A DNA stretch of 64,000 bases from Dehalococcoidia bacterium (GTDB taxonomy: Bacteria > Chloroflexota > Dehalococcoidia > Tepidiformales > Tepidiformaceae), in contig PQAO01000022.1 in NCBI GenBank assembly GCA_003104995.1, positions 1 to 64,000 on the forward strand. Reading direction: 5' to 3'. The notes beneath the pieces were generated by a model, which worked only from the letters and a program-made list of their open reading frames with translations, ran no database searches and was not told the DNA's origin. This document shows positions 49,885 to 59,540 of this stretch, piece after piece (within the stretch, counting starts at the first letter, position 1; each line of letters begins with the position of its first letter). The position numbers were made by a program, and so were the translations under genes.

Positions 49885-50514
49885 TTAGCGCGAGTAGTAC
49901 TCGATGATGACGTTTTCGTTGAACAGGTGCGTTTCGCCCTGGGCGACGGTTGGCGGCGCGGTGAGGCGCCCGGACATATTGGCGACATCGAGAGCCAGCC
50001 AGGAGGGCGGATTCTTCGACTTCAGGGTTTCCTGGACGATCTTGTAGAACTCGCTGCGGATGCCGCGCGGTGTGAAACTGACGACATCGCCCTCTTTGAG
50101 GTGGGCGGATGGGACATCGAGTTTCCGGCCGTTCACGGCGATGAGGCCGTGGCGGGCGATCTGGCGGGCCTGGCTGCGCGAATCGGCGAAGCCGAGGCGG
50201 TAGATGATGTTATCGAGCCGTGTTTCGAGCAGCCGGACGAGGTTTTCGCCGGAGACGCCAGGGCGGCGGGTGGCTTCTTTGTAGTAGCGCACGAACTGCT
50301 TTTCGAGGACGCCGTAGGACGCGCGCGCGCGCTGCTTTTCGCGCAGCTGAAGGCCGCGGTCGCTGACCTTGCGGCGGCGAGCCGGGCGCGGGCCGGGCGG
50401 GTTGGGCCGGCGGTCGAAGCTGCACTTCGGGGTGAAGCAGCGCTCACCCTTGAGGAAGAGCTTCCCGCCGTGACGGCGGCAGAGGCGGCAGACTGGGCCT
50501 GTGTAACGTGCCAT
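49885..50514 (-). CDS. rpsD: 30S ribosomal protein S4 (zinc form)
   Basis: The 209-aa S4 has the N-terminal zinc motif Cys9-x2-Cys12-x13-Cys26-x4-Cys31 and an S4 RNA-binding domain with ETRLDNIIYRLGFADSRSQARQ. The C-terminus NENVIIEYYSR is typical. It is the C+ form. It lies between rpsK and rpoA, as usual for the alpha operon. Confidence 0.97.
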   Translation of the reverse strand: MARYTGPVCRLCRRHGGKLFLKGERCFTPKCSFDRRPNPPGPRPARRRKVSDRGLQLREKQRARASYGVLEKQFVRYYKEATRRPGVSGENLVRLLETRLDNIIYRLGFADSRSQARQIARHGLIAVNGRKLDVPSAHLKEGDVVSFTPRGIRSEFYKIVQETLKSKNPPSWLALDVANMSGRLTAPPTVAQGETHLFNENVIIEYYSR

Positions 50515-50529
50515 GTGTTCGTGGCGCTC

Positions 50530-50940
50530 CTAGACGCGGCGCCGCTTGGGGGCGCGGCAACCGTTGTGGGGGATGGGGGTGACATCGCGGATAGCGGTGA
50601 TGGTGAGGCCGGCGCCCTGGAGCGACCGGATGGCGGCTTCGCGGCCGCTACCGGCGCCGCGAACGTAGACTTCGACGGACTGGAGCCCGTGCTCCATCGC
50701 CCGGCGGGCGGCGTTTTCGCCAGCAAGCTGGGCAGCGAAGGGGGTGCCTTTGCGAGAGCCCTTGAACCCGGAGCCGCCGGAGCTGGCGAAGGCGATCACG
50801 TTCCCGTTGGGGTCGGTGAGGGTGACCAGGGTGTTGTTGAAGGTGCTCTTGATGTAGGCCCGTCCGCGAGGGATGGACTTCCGTTCGCGCCGTTTCAGGC
50901 GGCGTGTCTTATCGGCGGCACCACGTTTTGCATCAGCCAT
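50530..50940 (-). CDS. rpsK: 30S ribosomal protein S11
   Basis: This 136-aa S11 shows [38 protein letters not shown] and the C-terminal [18 protein letters not shown], which places the basic tail near the platform. A 16-base gap follows rpsM. Confidence 0.97.
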   Translation of the reverse strand: MADAKRGAADKTRRLKRRERKSIPRGRAYIKSTFNNTLVTLTDPNGNVIAFASSGGSGFKGSRKGTPFAAQLAGENAARRAMEHGLQSVEVYVRGAGSGREAAIRSLQGAGLTITAIRDVTPIPHNGCRAPKRRRV

Positions 50941-50956
50941 TCTTGGTCAGCCCCTC

Positions 50957-51337
50957 TTACTTCTTTCCTGCCCGCTTCTTGCCGGCCACGGTCTTGCGCG
51001 CGCCGCGCTTCTGGCGCGCGTTGGTGCGGGTGCGCTGGCCGTGAACCGGGAGGTTCCGGCGGTGGCGCTGGCCGCGGTAGCAGTTGATTTCGACAAGCCG
51101 GCCAATGTTCTGGCGGACTTCGCGGCGAAGGTCGCCTTCAACCATGTAGTTCTTATCGATGAAGTCGCGGATGCGGAGGACTTCTTCATCGGTGAGGTCC
51201 CGCGCACGGGAATCGGGGCTGATGCCAGTGGAGGCCAAGATGGCCTGCGACCGGGTGAGCCCGATGCCGTAGATATAGGTTAGCGCGACTTCGATGCGCT
51301 TGTCGTTTGGGATGTCGACCCCTGAGATACGTGCCAT
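50957..51337 (-). CDS. rpsM: 30S ribosomal protein S13
   Basis: The 126-aa S13 has [25 protein letters not shown], the helix-two-turn-helix region (about 15-60), and a basic end ([25 protein letters not shown]). It lies five bases after rpmJ. Confidence 0.97.
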   Translation of the reverse strand: MARISGVDIPNDKRIEVALTYIYGIGLTRSQAILASTGISPDSRARDLTDEEVLRIRDFIDKNYMVEGDLRREVRQNIGRLVEINCYRGQRHRRNLPVHGQRTRTNARQKRGARKTVAGKKRAGKK

Positions 51338-51342
51338 GTGGG

Positions 51343-51456
51343 CTACCCCTGCCGCTGCTTATGCTTCGGATTTTCGCAGATCACCATGACGCGACCGTGC
51401 CGGCGAATCACCTTGCACTTGTCGCAGCGTGGCTTAACGGATGCTCGGACTTTCAT
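51343..51456 (-). CDS. rpmJ: 50S ribosomal protein L36
   Basis: I found this 37-aa protein by eye. It starts [20 protein letters not shown] and has a third Cys and a His in the end part ([12 protein letters not shown]), making the zinc ribbon of L36 (Cys11, Cys14, Cys27, His32). Its place between infA and rpsM matches many bacteria. It is below the usual length limits for automatic gene calls. Confidence 0.95.
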   Translation of the reverse strand: MKVRASVKPRCDKCKVIRRHGRVMVICENPKHKQRQG

Positions 51457-51488
51457 GGTTCTCCTGTGGGCAGGACGGCTGGGCCGGC

Positions 51489-51707
51489 CTACTTGAAGCG
51501 ATAGGTGATGCGCCCACGACCGAGGTCGTAAGGCGAGAGTTCAACCAGGACGCGGTCTCCGGGGAGGATCTTGATGAAGTTCATCCGGATCTTACCGCTG
51601 ACGTGCGCAAGCACCTCATGGCCATTCGCGAGTTCGATTTTGAACATCGCGTTTGGCAGCGGCTCGGTAACCGTCCCTTCGACTTCGATAGCGTCCTTCC
51701 TGGCCAT
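51489..51707 (-). CDS. infA: Translation initiation factor IF-1
   Basis: The 72-aa S1-fold protein matches IF-1 over its whole length ([57 protein letters not shown]). It blocks the ribosomal A site during initiation. A 27-base gap follows the map gene. Confidence 0.97.
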   Translation of the reverse strand: MARKDAIEVEGTVTEPLPNAMFKIELANGHEVLAHVSGKIRMNFIKILPGDRVLVELSPYDLGRGRITYRFK

Positions 51708-51734
51708 ATCCTCTCGTATTTCGCACAGATGGCG

Positions 51735-52505
51735 TTACGGGAGCGTGAGGACCTCTGCCTCACCTCCCGGCCGAATGGCGATTGTATGCTCGAAATGACA
51801 GCATAAGCTACCGTCTTTCGTTGTTACAGTCCACCCGTCGGGCCCTTCACCAACCTCTGGCCCGCCTGCGGTCACCATGGGCTCGAGTGCGATCACGAGT
51901 CCCGGGCGGAGCTCGGGGCCCCGAAACCGCTGACGGAAGTTCTCCACGTGGGGTTCTTCGTGCATATCACGACCCACGCCATGTCCACCATAGCCCTTCA
52001 CGATACCGAAGCCGGACGGCCGGATGGTGTCTTCGATGGCCCCCCGGACGTCGTTCAGGTGTGATCCCGGGCGGGCCGCCCTGATCCCGGCCCAGAGCGA
52101 TGCCTCGGTGACGTCCATCAGGCGCTGGGCAAGGGGGCTGACCTTGCCGACGCCCACGGTGATGGCCGCATCGCCGACGTAGCCCCGGTAGGTTGCGCCG
52201 AGGTCGAAGGTGACGATATCGCCCTCCTGGAGCTCCCGGTCGACGGGGATGCCATGCACCAGCTGTTCGTTGACGCTGATGCAGATGTTCGAAGGGTAGG
52301 GCGGGTACTTGGGCCCGGGGCTGTAGTTGAGGAACGTCTCTTTTGCGCCGACCCGCTTGAACTCCTCGCGGACGAACTTCTCGATTTCGAGCAGGTTGAG
52401 CCCGGGACGGACCATCTCGCGAATCTGGGCAAGCGTGTTCGCCACGATGCGGCCAGCCTCGCGCAATATTGCGATTTCGTCGTCGGACTTCAGCTTGATC
52501 GGCAT
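51735..52505 (-). CDS. map: Methionine aminopeptidase, type I
   Basis: The 256-aa metalloenzyme removes the N-terminal Met. Metal ligands lie in FDLGATYRGYVGDAAITV (Asp pair), GYGGHGVGRDMHEEPHV (His), ALEPMV (Glu) and CHFEHTI (Glu). It lies four bases after adk, the usual neighbourhood. Confidence 0.96.
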   Translation of the reverse strand: MPIKLKSDDEIAILREAGRIVANTLAQIREMVRPGLNLLEIEKFVREEFKRVGAKETFLNYSPGPKYPPYPSNICISVNEQLVHGIPVDRELQEGDIVTFDLGATYRGYVGDAAITVGVGKVSPLAQRLMDVTEASLWAGIRAARPGSHLNDVRGAIEDTIRPSGFGIVKGYGGHGVGRDMHEEPHVENFRQRFRGPELRPGLVIALEPMVTAGGPEVGEGPDGWTVTTKDGSLCCHFEHTIAIRPGGEAEVLTLP

Positions 52506-52509
52506 GGCG

Positions 52510-53148
52510 TTAGCGGATCGCCTCCAACAGGGAGGCGGTCACGTCGTCGAGCGAGCGCTCACCGTCGATCTCCTTGAGGACGCCGGCGGCGCGGTAGTGA
52601 TCGATGAGCGCCGCCGGCGGCTTTTGTTTTTCGAGGCGGGCGCGGACCACTTCGGGGCGGTCGTCTTCGCGCTGGTAGAGCTCGCCGCCGCAGGCATCGC
52701 AGACACCGGGCGTCTTCGGAGGATCGTTGCGTTCGTGGTAGAGCTTGCCGCAGTTGCGGCAGATCCAGCGGCCGCCCAGGCGCGCGATGAGTTCTGCGTC
52801 GGCCACCGAGATGAGCAAAGCGTGGTCGACGCGGGTGCCGTTGCTCTTGAGCGCTTCGTCGAGCGCCCTCGCCTGGACGACATTGCGGGGGAAGCCATCG
52901 AACATGGCGCCCGCCTTCGCATCGTCGCGCGAGATGCGTTCGAGCAGCATCTTGATGGTGACCTCGTCCGGGACGAGTTCGCCCTTCGCCATGTATTCGT
53001 TGGCAAGTTTGCCCAGCTCGGTCTGGTTTTTCACGTTCTCGCGGAACATGTCGCCAGTCGAGATGTGGACGAGCTTCGTGGCACTCGCGATGCGCTGTGC
53101 CTGTGTGCCTTTTCCGGCGCCAGGGGGGCCAAGCAGAACGATATACAC
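52510..53148 (-). CDS. adk: Adenylate kinase with zinc-binding lid
   Basis: The 212-aa enzyme interconverts ATP, AMP and ADP. Walker A is GPPGAGKGTQ (about 7-16), the AMP-binding site holds STGDMFREN and GFPRN, and the lid carries four Cys (CRNCG and CDACG), so the lid binds zinc. It lies one base after secY. Confidence 0.97.
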   Translation of the reverse strand: MYIVLLGPPGAGKGTQAQRIASATKLVHISTGDMFRENVKNQTELGKLANEYMAKGELVPDEVTIKMLLERISRDDAKAGAMFDGFPRNVVQARALDEALKSNGTRVDHALLISVADAELIARLGGRWICRNCGKLYHERNDPPKTPGVCDACGGELYQREDDRPEVVRARLEKQKPPAALIDHYRAAGVLKEIDGERSLDDVTASLLEAIR

Positions 53149-53149
53149 C

Positions 53150-54481
53150 TTAGCGGATGAACCCTTCGTAGTTGCGCATGAGAAGCTGGGCTTCGAGCTG
53201 TTTCATGGTATCGAGCACGACCGCAACAACGATGAGGAAGCCGGTGCTGGAGATGGTGAGGGCACGCACGTCGGTCACAAGTCCGATGAAGAACGGGATG
53301 ATGGCAACGAACCCGAGGAAGAACGCTCCCGCCCAGGTAATGCGGGTGACGACGCGCATGAGGTAGGCCTCGGTCGGCGGGCCCGGGCGGATGCCGGGGA
53401 TGAAGGCGCCCTGACGCTGAAGATTCTTGGCCATCTGCTGCTGCTGGTATTGGACCATCGTGTAGAAGAACGTGAAGACGATGACCAGCAGGAAGAGGAT
53501 TAGCCAGTACCAGCCGGTGCCGCTGCCTCCGCGGCCGCCCTGGAACTGGTTGACGAAGAAGTCGGCGACGGACTCGACGAACCCGCCCGAGTTGGTGAAG
53601 TAGGAGGCGAGCGTGGCGGGCATGATCATGATCGAAAATGCGAAGATGAGCGGGATCATGCCGGCCATGTTCACGCGCAGCGGGATATGGCTCTGCCCCT
53701 GTTGGCGGTACATACGGCCCCCGCGGAAGGCGGAGCGAGCGTATTGAACGGGGACCCGGCGCTGGGCTTCCTGGAAGAAGACCACCAGGTAGATGAGCCC
53801 GATGGCGAAGGCCGCGAAGCCGAGGACCGCGAGGATGGACTGGGTGGTCAGGCTCGGGATGAGGCCGGGCAGGTTGGCGACGATGCCGCCGAAGATGATG
53901 ACCGAGACACCGTTGCCGATGCCGTTTTCAGTAATGAGCTCGCCCAGCCAAACGAGGAACATGGTGCCTGCGGCCAGCGTGAAGAGCGTGGCCCAGGTGC
54001 CGATGAAGTCGTTTTGGAAGCCGAAGTCCTGGACGACATCGGCGCCCTGGCCATTGATGAAGATGATCTGCCCGTAACCCTGGACGAAGGCCATCGGGAC
54101 GGCCAGCCAGTGTGTATAGAGCTGGAGCCGGCGGCGGCCCTGCTCGCCTTCTTCCGCGAGTGACTTGAAGGAGGGCACCAGCGGCTGAAGGATCTGCATG
54201 ATGATGGAGGCGGTGATGTAGGGGTACACACCGAGGGCGGCGACACTCAGGTTCTGGAGCGCGCCACCGGAGAAGATACTGAGGAAGTCGAGCAGCGCGT
54301 TCCCTTCGAACGCGGCTTCAAGCGCATCGCGGTCGATGTTCGGCAGCGGCACGTGGGCCACGAACCGGAACACGACCAGCATCGCGAGCGTGAAGAGCAG
54401 CTTGCGGCGGACGTCTTCCTGTCGGAAGGCGTCGACCATTGCCTGCAAGAGCCGCGGCCGTTGGGCCGGCTGAACACTCAT
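53150..54481 (-). CDS. secY: Preprotein translocase subunit SecY
   Basis: The 443-aa membrane channel has about ten spans. Signatures: VFRFVAHVPLPNIDRDAL at the start, LGVYPYITASIIMQILQPLVPSF, and IRPGPPTEAYLMRVVTRIT near the end. It is the central pore of the Sec system. It lies two bases after rplO. Confidence 0.96.
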   Translation of the reverse strand: MSVQPAQRPRLLQAMVDAFRQEDVRRKLLFTLAMLVVFRFVAHVPLPNIDRDALEAAFEGNALLDFLSIFSGGALQNLSVAALGVYPYITASIIMQILQPLVPSFKSLAEEGEQGRRRLQLYTHWLAVPMAFVQGYGQIIFINGQGADVVQDFGFQNDFIGTWATLFTLAAGTMFLVWLGELITENGIGNGVSVIIFGGIVANLPGLIPSLTTQSILAVLGFAAFAIGLIYLVVFFQEAQRRVPVQYARSAFRGGRMYRQQGQSHIPLRVNMAGMIPLIFAFSIMIMPATLASYFTNSGGFVESVADFFVNQFQGGRGGSGTGWYWLILFLLVIVFTFFYTMVQYQQQQMAKNLQRQGAFIPGIRPGPPTEAYLMRVVTRITWAGAFFLGFVAIIPFFIGLVTDVRALTISSTGFLIVVAVVLDTMKQLEAQLLMRNYEGFIR

Positions 54482-54483
54482 CC

Positions 54484-54966
54484 TCAGCTATCCTTCGCTT
54501 CGTCCGTCTCGGAGGTGATGACGACGGCGGTGCCGCCGGCTGCCTCGATCTTCGCCTTCGCCGACTCGCTGAAGCGGTGGGCGGAGATGGTGAGCTTCTT
54601 CGAGAGGTCGCCCTGGCCGAGCACCTTCACGGGTTCACGAAGATGCTTGAGGATGCCCGCTTCGCGGAGCAATTCGGGCGTGATGGTGGCGCCGGCTTCG
54701 AAGCGCTCCAAAGCGCTCACGTTGACGGGCTGAAACTCCACGCGCCACTTGTTGTTGAAGCCACGGAGGACGTGGAACTTGCGGGACGTGGGGAACTGGC
54801 CGCCTTCGAACGCGTCGTAGGGTTTCGTCTTGCCACTGCGGGACTTTTGGCCCTTGAGGCCTTTGCCCGCGTACGTGCCCTGGCCGCTGCCAACGCCGCG
54901 GCCGACCCGCTTCTTGGAGTGGGTCGCGCCCTGTGGTGGCCGGAGATCCTGCGCGCCGATGCTCAT
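54484..54966 (-). CDS. rplO: 50S ribosomal protein L15
   Basis: The 160-aa L15 has the glycine-rich N-terminal arm (KKRVGRGVGSGQGTYAGKGLKGQKSRSG) that threads through rRNA, and the C-terminal globular part. It overlaps rpmD by four bases. Confidence 0.96.
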   Translation of the reverse strand: MSIGAQDLRPPQGATHSKKRVGRGVGSGQGTYAGKGLKGQKSRSGKTKPYDAFEGGQFPTSRKFHVLRGFNNKWRVEFQPVNVSALERFEAGATITPELLREAGILKHLREPVKVLGQGDLSKKLTISAHRFSESAKAKIEAAGGTAVVITSETDEAKDS

Positions 54967-55151
54967 TTCGTCTTACCTTCCTCGATGTCGACAAGGTGCT
55001 GGACCTTGTGGACCATCCCCCGAAGCGCGGGCGTGTCGTCGATTTCAAGGGACTGGTGCAACCGGCGGAAGCCAAGCTTCCGGATGGTGTCCTTCTGGTC
55101 CTGGTTGTAGCCGATGGCGCTCTTGTGCCATGTGATCGTGAGGCGAGCCAT
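54963..55151 (-). CDS. rpmD: 50S ribosomal protein L30
   Basis: The 62-aa L30 (ARLTITWHKSAIGYNQDQKDTIRKLGFRRLHQS) overlaps rpsE by one base and rplO by four. Its length is normal for bacteria. L30 is missing in some phyla; here it is present. Confidence 0.95.
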   Translation of the reverse strand: MARLTITWHKSAIGYNQDQKDTIRKLGFRRLHQSLEIDDTPALRGMVHKVQHLVDIEEGKTK

Positions 55152-55663
55152 TACTGCTCTCCCCGGGCGATCGCCAGCCGGCGCTCGCGTGCGCCGGTCG
55201 GGTCCTGGAGGGTCGACAGGCCCTTGATGGTGGCGCGGGAGACGTTCACCGGGTTGCGGCTGCCGAACGTCTTGGCGAGCACGTCAGTGACGCCGGCCGC
55301 TTCCATGATGGCGCGGACGGCCCCACCGGCGATGACGCCGGTACCGTGGCTGGCGGGCTTCATCATCACGCGGGCGGCGGAGAAGCGAGTCCAGACGGGG
55401 TGGGCGATGGTGCCGCCACGCATTGGGATCTTGATCATGTTGCGGCGTGCCTGGGTCGAGCCCTTGCGGATGGCCTCGGGGACTTCGTTAGCCTTGCCGA
55501 GGCCGACGCCGACGCTTCCATGGTTATCACCGACAACAACGAGCGCGCTGAAGCTGAAGCGGCGGCCGCCTTTGACCACCTTGGCTACGCGGTTGATGTA
55601 GATGACCTTTTCGGTCAGTTCGTCCTGGCCCTGGTCGGAGCGGTCGTAGCGATTATCGGCCAT
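55151..55663 (-). CDS. rpsE: 30S ribosomal protein S5
   Basis: The 170-aa S5 has the double-stranded RNA-binding-like domain ([29 protein letters not shown]) and the second domain with [22 protein letters not shown]5 takes part in decoding accuracy. It directly abuts rplR. Confidence 0.97.
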   Translation of the reverse strand: MADNRYDRSDQGQDELTEKVIYINRVAKVVKGGRRFSFSALVVVGDNHGSVGVGLGKANEVPEAIRKGSTQARRNMIKIPMRGGTIAHPVWTRFSAARVMMKPASHGTGVIAGGAVRAIMEAAGVTDVLAKTFGSRNPVNVSRATIKGLSTLQDPTGARERRLAIARGEQ

Positions 55664-56029
55664 CTAGAACCCCAATCCTGCTTCGCGGGCGGCTTCGGCA
55701 AGGGCCTGAACGCGACCGTGGTACTTGTATCCACCGCGGTCGAAGACCACGAGGGAAACGCCGTTGGCCTTCGCACGCTCGGCGATGGCTTTGCCGACAG
55801 CGGCGGCGCGCTCGGTTTTGTTCTTGCCCTTGAGGGAGGCTTCGAACGCCTTGTCGGCATCGCTGGCGGCGGCCAGGGTGTGGCCGGCCACGTCGTCGAT
55901 GACCTGAGCGTAGATGTGCTGGGCGCTGCGGAACACGTTGAGCCGCGGGCGGACCGGCGTGCCGGAGACCGTCTTGCGGACGCGCGTGTGGCGGCGCTGG
56001 CGGGCGAGAACGGAGGTTGCCTTGCTCAT
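55664..56029 (-). CDS. rplR: 50S ribosomal protein L18
   Basis: The 121-aa 5S-rRNA-binding protein has [42 protein letters not shown], and a C-terminal GLGF. It overlaps rplF by one base. Confidence 0.96.
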   Translation of the reverse strand: MSKATSVLARQRRHTRVRKTVSGTPVRPRLNVFRSAQHIYAQVIDDVAGHTLAAASDADKAFEASLKGKNKTERAAAVGKAIAERAKANGVSLVVFDRGGYKYHGRVQALAEAAREAGLGF

Positions 56030-56574
56030 TACTTGCCTACCTTCCCGGCCTTGCCAGCCTTGCGGCGGACCCGTTCGCCGAGGAAGCGGATGCCCTTGCC
56101 TTTGTAGGGCTCGGGTGGCCGGAGTTTGCGAATGTTGGCCGCGACCTGGCCGACGCGTTCCTTGTCGATGCCTTCGACATGGATGCGGGGGCCTTCGACG
56201 GTGAATGTGATGCCCGGAGGCGGAGTTACGATGACCGGGTGGGAGAAGCCGAGGGCGAGATGCAGGTTGGAGCCCTGCATCTGGGCGCGGTAGCCCACCC
56301 CCTGGACTTCGAGCGTACGCGTGAACCCGGTGGTAACTCCCGTCACCATATTGTAGAGGAGGGAACGGGAGAGGCCGTGAAGCGCGCGCTGCTTCCCCTC
56401 GTCGTTCGGGCGAGCGACGGCGATGACGCTGTCTTCGCGTTCGAACGCCATGGTGCGGGGGAACTGGCGCTGCAATTCGCCCTTCGGGCCCTTCACCTGG
56501 ATGAGGTTGGCCTCATCGATGGAGACCTGGACGTTGTCTGGGACAGTGATCGGCTGGCGGCCAATACGAGACAT
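56029..56574 (-). CDS. rplF: 50S ribosomal protein L6
   Basis: The 181-aa L6 has two tandem alpha/beta domains: [21 protein letters not shown] then [33 protein letters not shown]; and the terminal [26 protein letters not shown]. It lies 12 bases after rpsH. Confidence 0.97.
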   Translation of the reverse strand: MSRIGRQPITVPDNVQVSIDEANLIQVKGPKGELQRQFPRTMAFEREDSVIAVARPNDEGKQRALHGLSRSLLYNMVTGVTTGFTRTLEVQGVGYRAQMQGSNLHLALGFSHPVIVTPPPGITFTVEGPRIHVEGIDKERVGQVAANIRKLRPPEPYKGKGIRFLGERVRRKAGKAGKVGK

Positions 56575-56586
56575 CGAGCCGTCCTC

Positions 56587-56991
56587 CTACCACACGTAGC
56601 AGAGGACCTCGCCGCCCAGTTCGTGGCGGCGGGCCTCCTGCCCGGACATGACGCCCTTGGGCGTCGAGATGATGGCGATCCCCAGGCCGCCGTACACGCG
56701 GGGGATTTCCCGCCGCTGCACGTACACCCGGAGGCCCGGCTTGCTGACCCGCTTGAGGCCGTTGAGCACGGGCTGCTTGCGGCCGCCATAGCTCAGCTCA
56801 ACCTTGAGGTTGGGCTGGGGGCGGCCTTCTTCGGCGACGACCGCGAAGTCCTTGATGAAGCCTTCTTCCTTCAAGACCTTTGCGATGGCGACCTTGATTT
56901 TCGAAGCCGGGATCATGACGGAATCGTGGCGCGCGGCAGTCGCGTTCCTGATTCTCGTCAGCATATCGGCGATGGGATCACTCACATTCAT
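56587..56991 (-). CDS. rpsH: 30S ribosomal protein S8
   Basis: The 134-aa S8 ([21 protein letters not shown], with the C-terminal [26 protein letters not shown]) binds helix 21 of 16S rRNA. In other bacteria S8 also represses the spc operon; that is not testable here. Confidence 0.97.
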   Translation of the reverse strand: MNVSDPIADMLTRIRNATAARHDSVMIPASKIKVAIAKVLKEEGFIKDFAVVAEEGRPQPNLKVELSYGGRKQPVLNGLKRVSKPGLRVYVQRREIPRVYGGLGIAIISTPKGVMSGQEARRHELGGEVLCYVW

Positions 56992-57022
56992 TGCACTTCC
57001 CCTCTGGCGTTTGCTTTCGCAC

Positions 57023-57328
57023 TTACCAGCTGGACTTGGTCACTCCAGGGAGCAGACCGAGGTGGGCGTATTCGCGCATGGTGATGCGCGAGAGGCCGAA
57101 CCGGCGGATGTATCCCTTTGGGCGGCCGGTGACGAGGCACCGGTTGTGGATGCGTGTGGGGCTGCTGTTGAGCGGCAGCTTGTGGAGTTCCGCGTAGATC
57201 GCGGCGACTTTCTGGGGGTCGTTCCAGGACTTCTTCAGCTCGCGCTTCAGTTCGGCCCGGCGCGCGGCAAACTTGGCGTTGAGTTCACGCCGGCGGTTGT
57301 CGCGGTTCACAATTCCTTTTGAAGCCAT
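57023..57328 (-). CDS. rpsN: 30S ribosomal protein S14, long zinc-free form
   Basis: The 101-aa S14 ends [34 protein letters not shown] and has a single Cys, so it lacks the CxxC zinc sites of the 61-aa form. The N-terminal helical extension ([22 protein letters not shown]) is intact. It contrasts with the zinc-type S4 in the same operon. Confidence 0.96.
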   Translation of the reverse strand: MASKGIVNRDNRRRELNAKFAARRAELKRELKKSWNDPQKVAAIYAELHKLPLNSSPTRIHNRCLVTGRPKGYIRRFGLSRITMREYAHLGLLPGVTKSSW

Positions 57329-57340
57329 ACGGTCCTGCTC

Positions 57341-57886
57341 CTAATTCTTCCGGAAGGGCAGGCCCATGAGCTCGAGGAGCTTACGGCCTTCTTCGTCGGT
57401 CTTGGCGGTCGTAACGATGGTCACCTGCATACCCCGGACCTTGTCGACACGGTCGTAGTCGATCTCGGGGAAAATCAGCTGTTCGCGGACACCGAGGCTG
57501 TAGTTGCCGCGGCCATCAAATGCGTTCGGATTGAGGCCCTGGAAGTCCCGGATGCGCGGCAGGGCAGCGCTGACCAGGCGATCCAGGAATTCGTACATGC
57601 GGTCGCCCCGGAGCGTGGTCATCACGCCGATAGGGTTGCCCTCGCGGAGGCGGAAGTTGGCGATCGAGCGCTTGGCGCGGGTGATCACCGCCTTCTGGCC
57701 GGTGATGGCCGAGACTTCGTCGGAAGCCTTATCAAGTGCGTTCGCATCGGTGAGCGCTTCGCCAAGACCGATGTTGACGTTGATCTTGGTGATCCGCGGG
57801 ATCTGCATGACGTTGGGGTAGCCGTACTGCTCGCGCAGGGCCGGCGCCGCGCCCGACTGATAGCGTTCCTTCATTCGCGGCAGCAT
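57341..57886 (-). CDS. rplE: 50S ribosomal protein L5
   Basis: The 181-aa L5 has [41 protein letters not shown], and [19 protein letters not shown]. It links the 5S RNP to the central protuberance. It overlaps rplX by one base. Confidence 0.97.
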   Translation of the reverse strand: MLPRMKERYQSGAAPALREQYGYPNVMQIPRITKINVNIGLGEALTDANALDKASDEVSAITGQKAVITRAKRSIANFRLREGNPIGVMTTLRGDRMYEFLDRLVSAALPRIRDFQGLNPNAFDGRGNYSLGVREQLIFPEIDYDRVDKVRGMQVTIVTTAKTDEEGRKLLELMGLPFRKN

Positions 57887-58203
57887 TACTCGATATCCTC
57901 TCCGCTACGCTTGCCGACCCGGACCAGGGTGCCATCCTCGCGCCGCCGGAAGGTGACGCGGGTTGGTTCGTCGCTCCTCGGGTCGACCAGCATGACGTTG
58001 CTGATATGGATGGGCGCCTCGCGCTCGATGATGGCCGAGGCCTGGCCCTGCTGGCGGGCGCGCTGGTGCTTCTTGATGATGTTGACACCTTCAACGAGCA
58101 CCCGGTTGTGCTTTGTGATGATGGCCCGGACGGTGCCGCGCTTGCCGCGATCCTTGCCGGCAAGCACGACGACCTTATCGCCACGCTTGATTTTCGCAGG
58201 CAC
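57886..58203 (-). CDS. rplX: 50S ribosomal protein L24
   Basis: The 105-aa L24 carries the KOW motif ([21 protein letters not shown]) and [22 protein letters not shown]. It starts assembly of the 50S subunit. It overlaps rplN and rplE by one base each. Confidence 0.96.
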   Translation of the reverse strand: MPAKIKRGDKVVVLAGKDRGKRGTVRAIITKHNRVLVEGVNIIKKHQRARQQGQASAIIEREAPIHISNVMLVDPRSDEPTRVTFRRREDGTLVRVGKRSGEDIE

Positions 58204-58574
58204 TAGAGCACCTCCGGGGCGAGCGACACGATCTTCATGAAGTTGCGGTCGCGGAGCTCGCGAGCAACGGGGCCGAAGATGCGCGTACCGCGCGGATTCT
58301 CGCCGTCGCTGGCAAGGAGGACGGCTGCGTTCTCATCGAAGCGGATGTATGACCCATCCGGGCGGCCGTATTCCTTGGCGACGCGCACGACGACGGCCTT
58401 GACGACATCGCCCTTCTTCACGCCGGCGTTTGGCTGAGCGACCTTCACGCTGGCGACAATGACATCGCCAGGGCGGGCATAGCGCCGGCGGCTCCCCCCG
58501 AGGACCCGGATGCAGAGGAGGGAGCGGGCGCCGCTGTTATCAGCAGCCTTGAGGCGGGTTTCCTGCTGGATCAC
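58203..58574 (-). CDS. rplN: 50S ribosomal protein L14
   Basis: The 123-aa L14 ([54 protein letters not shown]) starts at GTG 58572-58574, overlapping the rpsQ stop by four bases (GTGA). GGAGG is seven bases upstream. The longer open frame has no L14 homology. Confidence 0.96.
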   Translation of the reverse strand: MIQQETRLKAADNSGARSLLCIRVLGGSRRRYARPGDVIVASVKVAQPNAGVKKGDVVKAVVVRVAKEYGRPDGSYIRFDENAAVLLASDGENPRGTRIFGPVARELRDRNFMKIVSLAPEVL

Positions 58575-58900
58575 TCCTGTACCTCCGACTTTGGGGCCAC
58601 CTGGGCCGTGACTTCGATTTCGCGGCCGATGGTCTCGGGCGCGATCTCGGCGACATCGCCCCTGGTGAGGACTTCGACGACGCGCCAGCGCTTGTCTCTC
58701 GACAGGGGCCGGCACTCCTGGATGCGGACGACATCGCCGAGCTTGCAGGTGTTGTCTTCGTCGTGCGCTTTAAAGCGCTCGGTCACCGTCACGACCTTGT
58801 GGTAGAGGCGGTGCTTCTTCTTGCGCTGGACCGAGACGACGATCGTTTTCTGCATCTTGTCGGAGACGACGGTCCCCTGGATGACGCGTTGCGTTCCCAT
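58571..58900 (-). CDS. rpsQ: 30S ribosomal protein S17
   Basis: The 109-aa OB-fold S17 ([48 protein letters not shown]) is about 20-25 residues longer than usual at its C-terminus (after VVEVLTRGD), with a mildly acidic tail. It lies two bases after rpmC. Confidence 0.96.
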   Translation of the reverse strand: MGTQRVIQGTVVSDKMQKTIVVSVQRKKKHRLYHKVVTVTERFKAHDEDNTCKLGDVVRIQECRPLSRDKRWRVVEVLTRGDVAEIAPETIGREIEVTAQVAPKSEVQE

Positions 58901-58902
58901 TG

Positions 58903-59121
58903 CTACTCCTCACCCAGCAAAGCTTCGATCTGGCGCTCCCGCTTGATGGTGCGGAGGCGAGCGATGCGGCGCCGGGCGTTGCGCAGCTCGCGGTAGTTCT
59001 GCAGCTGGCGGCTGGCATGCTGGAAGCGGAGGGTAAACATGGCCCGGTAGGCCTCATTGATCTCGTGGTCCAGCTTGCTCTCATCGAGCCGGCGCAGGTC
59101 TTCAGCAGTCTGTCGAGCCAT
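58903..59121 (-). CDS. rpmC: 50S ribosomal protein L29
   Basis: The 72-aa helical L29 ([43 protein letters not shown]) lies near the polypeptide exit tunnel. It overlaps rplP by one base. Confidence 0.95.
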   Translation of the reverse strand: MARQTAEDLRRLDESKLDHEINEAYRAMFTLRFQHASRQLQNYRELRNARRRIARLRTIKRERQIEALLGEE

Positions 59122-59540
59122 CAGATCACCGCCTCTTCGCGCATGACCACTTTGGTCGGCACGGGGAGTTTGTGGGCCGCAAGGCGAAGCGCCTCGCGGG
59201 CGACGTGCTCGGGCACGCCGGCGATTTCGAACATGATCCGGTTGGGCTTCACGACCGCGACCCAGCGGTCGGGGGAGCCCTTGCCGGAGCCCATGCGGGT
59301 TTCGGCAGGCTTCGCCGTCACCGGCTTGTCCGGGAAGATGCGGATCCAGACCTTGCCACCGCGCTTCATTTCGTGGGTCATGGCACGGCGGGCGCTTTCG
59401 ATGTGGCGGGAATCGATCCAGGCAGCTCCCTGGGCCTGCAGCCCATACTCGCCAAAGGCGACGAAGTTGCCGGTGCTGGCGGCACCCTGGCGACGGCCAC
59501 GGTGCTGCTTGCGGTGTTTCACTCGTCGGGGTTGCAGCAT
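59121..59540 (-). CDS. rplP: 50S ribosomal protein L16
   Basis: The 139-aa L16 ([68 protein letters not shown]) organises the tRNA sites of the 50S subunit. It directly abuts rpsC. Confidence 0.97.
   Translation of the reverse strand: MLQPRRVKHRKQHRGRRQGAASTGNFVAFGEYGLQAQGAAWIDSRHIESARRAMTHEMKRGGKVWIRIFPDKPVTAKPAETRMGSGKGSPDRWVAVVKPNRIMFEIAGVPEHVAREALRLAAHKLPVPTKVVMREEAVI

Noticed and set aside
49117-51087. Long plus-strand frame across rpoA, rpsD and rpsK
   Set aside because: The opposite strand carries three well-known ribosomal operon genes; the plus-strand translation is Gly/Asp/Glu-rich noise.
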